This document shows positions 58,375-64,000 of a stretch of DNA of 64,000 nt, one piece after another. The notes beneath the pieces were generated by a model that was given only the letters and a program-made list of their open reading frames with translations, searched no databases and had not been told where the DNA came from. The translations under genes and the position numbers were made by a program. Source of the DNA: Deinobacterium chartae. Its GTDB lineage: Bacteria > Deinococcota > Deinococci > Deinococcales > Deinococcaceae. The first letter of the stretch is position 1; each line of letters opens with the position of its first letter. Location: contig NZ_JACHHG010000001.1 of NCBI RefSeq assembly GCF_014202645.1, forward strand, positions 392,895 to 456,894, written 5' to 3'.

Positions 58375-59172
58375 TCATCGCACGACGGTAAGGCGTACGT
58401 TACGCCGTCCCCAGTTCAGCGCTTCTCTGCGCGAGGGGAACCAGACGTCCACCTGGTTGACCTTGCGGGCGTGCATGGTGTCTTCGACAACGAACAGTTG
58501 CTGGGAAAGCAGCTTGTTGTACTTGCCTGCACCGCGGCCACCGGTCGTCCCGAGGTCCTCGATGCGCACCACGCTGCCGTAGGGGATCTTGCGCAGCATG
58601 TCGCGGGACAGCGCGACGATGCCGAAGCGGGTGCGCGTACCGGTCGCGGTGATGTGCGGAGTACGGTCCGTCTGTGCGGACAGGCTGTTATAGGCAGTGG
58701 CCGTGAGCACGTAGCTGGGGCCGGTTTTGGCCTTGGCGGCCTCTCTGGCCTTGGCCGTACTCTTGGCCTGCGCCTCTTTGATGGCGCGCGCACGGGCCGC
58801 AGCCGCTTTGGCTGCAGCGGCCGCCTGTGCCTTGGCCTTGGCGGCCTTTTCGGCGGCTTTGGCCTGGGCCTCGGCTTTAGCCTTGGCCTCCCGCTCGGCA
58901 CGGGCAGCCTTTTCAGCGGCTTCACGCTCGGCACGGGCCTGCATTTCGAAAGCGGCTTTCACCGCAGCGTCGATCTGGTCTTCGCCGGGCAGCTCAACCG
59001 GCGCAGGCAACACAAACGGATCTTTTCCGGACACCTTAGAGGCAGGTTCGGTTCCCTGCGCCTTGGGTGCGGGTTCGGTACGCCCGAGCGCGTTGTTCGT
59101 TCCGATTCCCAGGGTAGCGATCACCGCACTGGCCAGAAAGAGCGTCTTGCGATCAGGAGTTTTATAGGGCAT
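58375..59172 (-). CDS. Secreted 3D-domain protein with Ala/Lys-rich helical stalk
   Basis: The 265-aa protein has an N-terminal signal peptide (about 8-30), a spacer, a very regular Ala/Lys/Glu/Arg-rich stretch (about 75-150) expected to form a long helix or coiled coil, and a C-terminal 3D domain (about 155-262). The last has the double-psi barrel pattern TATAYNS, VALSRDMLRKIPYGSVVRIED and VEDTMHARKVNQVDVWF with the conserved aspartates. Such domains occur in cell-wall lytic enzymes (RlpA/MltA-like). It probably acts in the periplasm. The ATG at 59172 has GAGGTCCTC upstream. Confidence 0.85.
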   Translation of the reverse strand: MPYKTPDRKTLFLASAVIATLGIGTNNALGRTEPAPKAQGTEPASKVSGKDPFVLPAPVELPGEDQIDAAVKAAFEMQARAEREAAEKAARAEREAKAKAEAQAKAAEKAAKAKAQAAAAAKAAAARARAIKEAQAKSTAKAREAAKAKTGPSYVLTATAYNSLSAQTDRTPHITATGTRTRFGIVALSRDMLRKIPYGSVVRIEDLGTTGGRGAGKYNKLLSQQLFVVEDTMHARKVNQVDVWFPSRREALNWGRRNVRLTVVR

Positions 59173-59704
59173 GAGGACCTCGATCCAGAACACAGGGACG
59201 GCGGCGCTCCTCGCTGGAGCGACACAGAACCGTGCCATGAGTTGTGGGGAGTGTTGTGCGGGTTATTAACAACCGCAAAGGTACGGGAGCCAAAACGTGA
59301 ACCGCAGGCACCCGTACTGATCGATATCAACAGTAGGACTCATATATGAGTGTTTTATTGGAAACTGAGCTTTTACGGCTCATTTTCTTCTCAGTTAAAA
59401 AGGGGTTTTCACCACAACATTGCAATTTAGCCTCATCCAACACGCAAAAAACCCGCTGAGAAATCTTTAAAACGCCACCTCCATGTTCTCATTCGGCAGC
59501 TGCATTCCAGGGCCGCAAAACCCCGAAAAGCCCGGGTTTGGTGGGCCTCTATACGGCTCAACCTTTAGTCACCTCGAGGTTTCCGGTCTGTTCTGAAGAC
59601 CTTTCAACTTTTTCTGTATGCCTATAGACATTTCGAGGGCATTTTTCCCAAGGCCGTCCATGCCCAATCCGGGCGCACTCTCAGAAAACTGCCATAAAAG
59701 AAAA
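59173..59704. other. AT-rich 530-bp intergenic region without a clear gene
   Basis: The stretch 59240-59700 is distinctly AT-richer than its surroundings and contains a perfect 14-bp palindrome ACTCATATATGAGT (59338-59351), a near-palindrome around 59261-59274 and inverted repeats GTACGGG/CCCGTAC (59281-59317). A 37-codon frame (59346-59459) is too weak to call. It may hold the promoter of the 3D-domain gene or a regulatory RNA; neither is shown. Confidence 0.4.
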
Positions 59705-59724
59705 ACGCCCCCGAGCGGGGGCGT
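59705..59724 (-). terminator. Intrinsic terminator of the division cluster
   Basis: ACGCCCCC-GAGC-GGGGGCGT with TTTTTCTTTT following on the minus strand lies 15 bp past the ftsI stop. The cluster mraZ-rsmH-ftsL-ftsI therefore ends here. Confidence 0.75.
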
Positions 59725-59738
59725 AAAAAGCAGGAAAA

Positions 59739-61073
59739 TCAGGGCTGCTTCGTGTCCTTGTCCTCGAGGAGCGGCGGGAGCGCCCAGCTCGAGAACACCT
59801 CGCTGGCGATATCCCGGAAGATCGGAGCGGCCAACTGCGAGCCGTGGTGCCGTCGCTGCGCACCGTGAACCATCACCACTACGGTCATGCGCGGCTTGTC
59901 GACCGGGTAAAAGCCGGCAAAGACCGAATTGTAGATGGTGTCCGAGTAGCGGTTCCCCACCACCACCTGCGCTGTTCCGGTCTTGCCACCTACGGTGTAG
60001 CCCGGCAGGCCCGCCTGATGCGGAATCCCCTCCTCCACAACCGCCTGCAGCAGGGTACGCGTCGCCTTGGCCACCTCCGGCCGGATCACCTCGCGTGGCT
60101 GCGCCCGGGGGACACCCTCGAGCAGCACCGGCGGAATATAAACTCCGTCATTGGCAAGCACGTTGTAGGCCGCGGCCAGTTGCACCAACGACACCGACAT
60201 GCCCTGCCCGAAGGCGATCACGGTCTTGAGGTGCTGGCTCCACTTGTCCCAGCTCGGCAGCACGCCCGGCGTGGTGTCAAAACCGCGCAGGTCCGGCACC
60301 TGACCGAACCCGTAGGCCCGCATGTAAGCGTGCAGTTTGCGGGCCGGGTAGTTCTCGACCAGGTGCGAGATTCCCACGTTGCTGGAATAGCGCAAGATGC
60401 CCTTGGTCGTCAGGCGCGGTGGATGGTAAACGGCGTCATGAATGGCACGGCCCCCCACACGGCGCACCATGGGAGTCGAATACTCGGTGTTCGGCGTGGT
60501 CACACCGTCGTTGAGCAGGGCTGCTACGGTCAGAGCCTTGACCACGCTGCCCGGCTCGAAGGCGTCGGCCAACGGACGATTCCGCCAGGTATAGGTGTTG
60601 TAGCTGCGGGTACCGTCGGTAGGATCGTAGGGCGGATAGGTCGCAGCGGCCAACACCCGCCCGGTCCGAACGTCCATGGCCACCACCGAGCCGTACTGTC
60701 CCTGCTCGCGCTGAACCCCCTCGGCCAGCACCGATTCGGCCACCGCCTGCACCGCCGGATCGATGGTCAGGCGCACGTCCTCGCCGCGCGCCAGCATGGA
60801 GTCGAAAAAGTGCTCGGCACCCTCGAGGCCCCGGTCGCGCCCCATCACACCGACCAACTGTCCGGCGAGCGATCCTTGCGGGTAGAGGCGCTCGGTGCCC
60901 ACCGTTTCGGCCAGCACGCTACCGTCGCTGGCCAGGATGCGGCCCCGCTCGGAGACCGGCATGGGAGCAAAGCCCTGGGGCATCTTCCACTCGATCTGCG
61001 CGTAGGCGTAAACCAGCCCCAGGAAGGCCAGCAGCGCGAGAACGAGCAGGGTCCGTGAACGGCGACGCAACAT
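59739..61073 (-). CDS. ftsI: Penicillin-binding protein, FtsI-type transpeptidase
   Basis: The 444-aa class B penicillin-binding protein cross-links septal peptidoglycan. One membrane anchor (about 9-26) precedes a short dimerisation domain and a transpeptidase domain with SVVK (Ser176, Lys179), SSN at 230-232 and KTG at 364-366. It is clearly shorter than E. coli FtsI because the non-catalytic module is reduced. The ATG at 61073 overlaps the ftsL stop in TAATG, with GUGGAGG just upstream in the mRNA. Gene order places it as the septal rather than the elongation enzyme. Confidence 0.92.
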   Translation of the reverse strand: MLRRRSRTLLVLALLAFLGLVYAYAQIEWKMPQGFAPMPVSERGRILASDGSVLAETVGTERLYPQGSLAGQLVGVMGRDRGLEGAEHFFDSMLARGEDVRLTIDPAVQAVAESVLAEGVQREQGQYGSVVAMDVRTGRVLAAATYPPYDPTDGTRSYNTYTWRNRPLADAFEPGSVVKALTVAALLNDGVTTPNTEYSTPMVRRVGGRAIHDAVYHPPRLTTKGILRYSSNVGISHLVENYPARKLHAYMRAYGFGQVPDLRGFDTTPGVLPSWDKWSQHLKTVIAFGQGMSVSLVQLAAAYNVLANDGVYIPPVLLEGVPRAQPREVIRPEVAKATRTLLQAVVEEGIPHQAGLPGYTVGGKTGTAQVVVGNRYSDTIYNSVFAGFYPVDKPRMTVVVMVHGAQRRHHGSQLAAPIFRDIASEVFSSWALPPLLEDKDTKQP

Positions 61074-61405
61074 TACCTCCACTTGACCTTCACCTCCAGG
61101 GGTTCCGCTTGGGGCACGGTGAGAGACTCGGACGGCAGCGCCGAGAACGTAGCGACTTCCTTTTGCGAGCGGGTAAAGGGAATCATCTCGTTCTCGAGTG
61201 CCCAGGCACGGACGCGCGCGGCGCTGCTCAGGCGCTGCACCTCGAGGTCGAGTTCCCGGCGCTTCAGGGTCAGCTCGCTGCGCTCGGCGCGCAGGTCACG
61301 CAGGGTCGGGTAGATGTCGCGGGTACCGTAACGCAGCCCCACCAGGGCACAGACCAGCACCACATACACCATCACGTACCTCGAGGCGCGGGTCTGCCAG
61401 GTCAC
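61073..61405 (-). CDS. ftsL: FtsL-like cell division protein
   Basis: The 110-aa bitopic protein has a membrane segment (about 8-27) and a leucine-heptad coiled coil (about 36-66), the FtsL/FtsB pattern. Sequence similarity in this family is low, so the call rests on topology and on position between rsmH and ftsI. The GTG overlaps the rsmH stop by 4 bp. It should form part of the FtsQLB divisome complex. Confidence 0.78.
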   Translation of the reverse strand: MTWQTRASRYVMVYVVLVCALVGLRYGTRDIYPTLRDLRAERSELTLKRRELDLEVQRLSSAARVRAWALENEMIPFTRSQKEVATFSALPSESLTVPQAEPLEVKVKWR

Positions 61406-62289
61406 GCGGTCCCACCCCCTTCGGGCGCGTCCAGGTCGCGGGTGGCCACGCGCAGCTTGGCGCTGCGCGCACGCGGGTTGGCCTCGAGTTCGGCCTCGTC
61501 CGCCGTGACGGGGCGCTTGTTGACCGGCGTAAAGCCGTTCTCGCCGCGCAGGAAACGCTTGGCGATGCGGTCTTCGAGGCTGTGGAAGGTGATGACGGCC
61601 AGCCGACCGCCCGGGCGGATGATGCGGGCCGCCGCCTCGAGGCCGCTTTGCAGCGCCCCGAGTTCGTCGTTGACGTAGATGCGCAGGGCCTGGAAGGAGC
61701 GGCGCGCCGGGTGAATGCCGCGGGCGTGCCCGCCCGGATAGGCGCGCTTGATGATGGCCGCGAGTTCGGTGGTGGTTTCGATCGGCTTCTCGCTGCGGGC
61801 CTGCACGATCTCGCGGGCGATGCGGCGCGAGTGGCGCTCCTCGCCGTACTCGTACAGGATCGCGGCGATCTCCTCGGGCTCGAAGTCGTTGATCACCTCG
61901 TACGCCGAAGTGCCTTCCGAGCTCATGCGCATGTCAAGCGGGGCCTCCTCGTGATAGGAGAAGCCGCGCGGGGCGTCGTCGAGCTGGAAGCTCGACACCC
62001 CGATGTCGAGCAGTACTCCGTCTACCTGCGTCACCCCAACGGCGCGCAGCAGTTCATCCATGTGCCGGAAATTGCCCTCGAGGACCGTGAGGCCCTCGAG
62101 CGCGGCCTCGCGGGCCCGGTTTAAGGCGTACGGGTCCTGGTCGATGCCGATCACCCGTGCGCCCGCTTCCAGCAGCAGGCGGGTGTGACCGGCGCCGCCC
62201 AGCGTCCCGTCCACGAACAGCTTGCCCTCGGCAGGCTCGAGTCCTTCGAGGACTGCGCGGGCAAGGACGGGGATGTGAGTCAGGGTCAT
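61402..62289 (-). CDS. rsmH: 16S rRNA (cytosine-1402-N4)-methyltransferase
   Basis: RsmH (295 aa, formerly MraW) methylates C1402 in the ribosomal decoding centre. The N-terminal HIPVL, the SAM-binding VDGTLGGAGHTRLLL, LLDIGVSSFQLDD, and the C-terminal HSLEDRIAKRFL and TRD blocks are all typical. GAGGAGC precedes the ATG. It is the second gene of the mraZ-rsmH-ftsL-ftsI cluster. Confidence 0.96.
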   Translation of the reverse strand: MTLTHIPVLARAVLEGLEPAEGKLFVDGTLGGAGHTRLLLEAGARVIGIDQDPYALNRAREAALEGLTVLEGNFRHMDELLRAVGVTQVDGVLLDIGVSSFQLDDAPRGFSYHEEAPLDMRMSSEGTSAYEVINDFEPEEIAAILYEYGEERHSRRIAREIVQARSEKPIETTTELAAIIKRAYPGGHARGIHPARRSFQALRIYVNDELGALQSGLEAAARIIRPGGRLAVITFHSLEDRIAKRFLRGENGFTPVNKRPVTADEAELEANPRARSAKLRVATRDLDAPEGGGTA

Positions 62290-62319
62290 GCGTATGCTCC
62301 TCGGTTAAAACGCCTGTTC

Positions 62320-62769
62320 TCAGGCGATGAAGTTGACCAGCAGTTCGGGCCTTGGGGGGCTGGATTGCACCTGTTCGAGCACCGCGTTCCAGCGTTGCGG
62401 GTTCCACAGTTCCAGCCGTGAGGGCGCTCCGGCGACCACCACCTCTCCCTCGAGCTGCGCGAAGTTGCGCAGCGCCTGGGGGACCGGAATTCTCGACTGG
62501 TTGTCGAGGCGGTTCTTGGAGGCCCCGCTATAAAAAAACCGCACGAATGCGCGGCTGTCCGGGTCGGTGAGCGGGAGCTGCTCCAACTGCTCCTCGAGGC
62601 GCCGCCATACTCCCAGCGGGAAAATATACAGGCACCCTTCCATGCCGCGCGTTAAGATAAGGCCGTCCTCGACGAAATCGCGAAAGGATGGCGGTATCAC
62701 AACCCGCCCCTTGTCATCGATCGCGTAAAGGTACTCCCCAAACGGCAGCGCCACCACCCCTTTCCCCAC
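62320..62769 (-). CDS. mraZ: Transcriptional regulator MraZ
   Basis: MraZ (about 149 aa) is a two-fold AbrB-like repeat protein that forms rings and represses its own division operon. The two DxxxR cores are FGEYLYAIDDKGRVVIPPSF (about 11-30) and NRLDNQSRIPVPQALR. Several GTG codons could start it: the first (62769) follows GGTGG, while two more at 62757 and 62754 would give an N-terminus closer to the family. It heads the division cluster. Direct repeats upstream match MraZ binding arrays. Confidence 0.93.
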   Translation of the reverse strand: MGKGVVALPFGEYLYAIDDKGRVVIPPSFRDFVEDGLILTRGMEGCLYIFPLGVWRRLEEQLEQLPLTDPDSRAFVRFFYSGASKNRLDNQSRIPVPQALRNFAQLEGEVVVAGAPSRLELWNPQRWNAVLEQVQSSPPRPELLVNFIA

Positions 62770-62857
62770 GAACTACCACCGCCGATTTTTTAAGGTGAGC
62801 TTCGCAGGGGTTTTGAAAGCGTTCCAAAGGTCACTTTCTGATTCGAAGTGTAGCACG

Positions 62858-62927
62858 CACTTCCCCCGCTTTACCACCGTCTACCACTTTTCCCCCCGTT
62901 TTCCCCCTTTGTCCCGCTTCGCCTCCC
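62858..62927 (-). promoter_or_regulatory. MraZ-box array: G-rich repeats with 10-bp period
   Basis: Read on the minus strand, GTGGTA or GGGGGA-like hexamers recur every 10 bp (units starting near 62918, 62908, 62898, 62888, 62878, 62868 and 62858). Further similar units overlap the mraZ start at about 62750-62779. MraZ boxes in other bacteria are TGGGN repeats with the same 10-bp period, so this is a probable autoregulatory operator. Confidence 0.65.
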
Positions 62928-62950
62928 ACACCTCTCCGTATACTGCGGGC

Positions 62951-63304
62951 ATGAACCGAACCGCCATCGCCTACGGAGCGCTGTTGGGAGGCCTGGGTGT
63001 TGCTCTGGGCGCCTTCGGCGCGCACGCGCTCAGGGACGCACTTTCCGCTCATCAATTGGCCAATTTTGAAACCGGGGTAAGGTACCAGATGTACCACGCG
63101 CTGGCCCTGCTGGGCATCGGGGCTGCCGGCTTCTCTACCCGTGCGGCCACCCTGCTGCTGGTCGGTACCGTGATCTTCTCGCTGAGCCTGTACATCCTGG
63201 CGATCAGCGGCGTGGGAATTCTGGGAGCGATCACCCCGATCGGCGGGGTGTTGCAGATCGTGGGGTGGGGAATGGTCTGCTTCGAGGCCCTGCGCCGCCG
63301 CTGA
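62951..63304 (+). CDS. DUF423 membrane protein
   Basis: The 117-aa protein has four membrane helices and the DUF423 signature GAFGAHALRDALS at about 21-33 with YQMYHALALL at about 45-54. This small conserved family is of unknown function. TATACT (62939-62944) ends 6 bp before the ATG and no Shine-Dalgarno sequence is present, so the mRNA should be leaderless. It is divergent from mraZ and shares the repeat-rich control region. Confidence 0.9.
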   Translation: MNRTAIAYGALLGGLGVALGAFGAHALRDALSAHQLANFETGVRYQMYHALALLGIGAAGFSTRAATLLLVGTVIFSLSLYILAISGVGILGAITPIGGVLQIVGWGMVCFEALRRR

Positions 63305-63394
63305 TCCCCGATCCGCTCCGCCCGGAACCTCGAAATCATCCGGCCGCGACATCAGCGAGCGGGCGGCACCGCCGGGGACGCGCCAGGGTTACAT

Positions 63395-63420
63395 AAAAAA
63401 CCCGCCCCAAACGGGGCGGG
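63395..63420 (-). terminator. Intrinsic terminator of rnpB
   Basis: CCCGCCCC-AAAC-GGGGCGGG (63401-63420) followed by TTTTTT on the minus strand is a strong Rho-independent terminator directly after the 3' end of the RNase P RNA. Confidence 0.85.
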
Positions 63421-63423
63421 CCG

Positions 63424-63848
<425 letters not shown>

Positions 63849-63905
63849 ACAGGCAGTATAGAGCAAATTCGGGTGAGATGGCCCAGATGCAGCAACAGCC
63901 GTGAC

Positions 63906-64000
63906 CTAGGGTGTGTCTGCAAAGGGTCACAGCCACTCCAGAATGAACGCCAACGTCACCATCGCCGCAAAGCACACCGCTCGCTTCTCATAACGCGTCG
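63906..64000 (-). mobile_element. End of an IS5-family insertion sequence (cut by the window edge)
   Basis: The transposase C-terminus is followed by a GTGTGTCTGCAAA-like terminal repeat (about 63910-63926) and CTAG (63906-63909), which fits the YTAR target preference of IS5 elements. Only the 3' end of the element is in view; it lies beside rnpB. Confidence 0.6.
63927..64000 (-). CDS. IS5-family transposase, C-terminal fragment (partial)
   Basis: The 24 visible codons read TRYEKRAVCFAAMVTLAFI followed by LEWL and stop, the well-known C-terminal segment (RYEKxAxxFxAMVxLA) of IS5-type DDE transposases. The rest of the gene lies outside the window, so completeness cannot be judged. Confidence 0.7.
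   Translation of the reverse strand, partial: TRYEKRAVCFAAMVTLAFILEWL

Noticed and set aside
59239..59275. Radiation/desiccation response motif upstream of the 3D-domain gene
   Set aside because: The near-palindrome GGTTATTAACAACC does not match the TTATGTCATTGACATAA-type consensus known in Deinococcus.
59346..59459. 37-codon frame starting ATGAGTGTTTTATTGG in the AT-rich gap
   Set aside because: No ribosome site, no known pattern and start inside a palindrome; likely chance in AT-rich sequence.

Overview
The window is a high-GC chromosomal segment, and gene content and signals point to the Deinococcus group. It carries a complete 14-gene complex I operon of Deinococcus/Thermus type, a TerD/TerA/DUF475 stress cluster, a type A RNase P RNA, and no plasmid or phage functions. 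About ten genes have a TANNNT -10 box only 5-7 bp (sometimes 9 bp) before the start codon and no Shine-Dalgarno sequence, the leaderless style known from Deinococcus. The palindrome CTCGAG, usually within CTCGAGG, is strikingly frequent throughout. No species can be named from the sequence alone.

Layout. 0-9 kb: a metallophosphoesterase, two MFS exporters, a divergent pair of amidase-signature genes (one active-looking, one lacking catalytic residues), and two paralogous double winged-helix proteins, one followed by a 100-aa resolvase-like protein. 9-19 kb: prfC with a possible leader terminator, a HAD phosphatase, a HIT protein, the MeaB/methylmalonyl-CoA mutase pair under a palindromic operator, a 54-aa membrane peptide, an acyl-CoA synthetase, a thioredoxin-reductase-like flavoprotein and a CsaA-type protein. 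19-27 kb: an ABC-F ATPase, an orphan PstS, a third double winged-helix paralogue and the ter cluster.

27-41 kb: nuoA to nuoN on the minus strand, almost all translationally coupled, ending in an intrinsic terminator. A decayed secreted-protein gene lies just upstream. 42-53 kb: a MarR regulator, a histidine kinase with a degenerate receiver coupled to a Cof-type phosphatase, pdxY, an M3 oligopeptidase, a 55-aa small gene, queA, a NYN-domain protein, PEP carboxylase and a YmdB-type phosphodiesterase.

53.7-57 kb is the most unusual region. A 627-aa regulator (TPR repeats, winged helix, BTAD domain) is transcribed away from an operon of two tiny paralogous peptides, both ending in GG-x-x-N-[YF]-G-L-D, followed by a PAS/HD-GYP protein. 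The arrangement resembles a peptide-signal/TPR-receptor module, and I know of no described system like it. 57-64 kb: a LolC/E-type permease, a 3D-domain cell-wall protein, the start of the division cluster (mraZ-rsmH-ftsL-ftsI) with a 10-bp-period MraZ-box array, a DUF423 protein, rnpB and the cut-off end of an IS5-family element.

Functional threads: respiration (nuo), propionyl/methylmalonyl-CoA and acyl-CoA metabolism with anaplerosis (scpA, meaB, acyl-CoA synthetase, ppc), translation and tRNA modification (prfC, ABC-F, queA, csaA, rnpB), envelope and division, and several uncharacterised regulatory modules.
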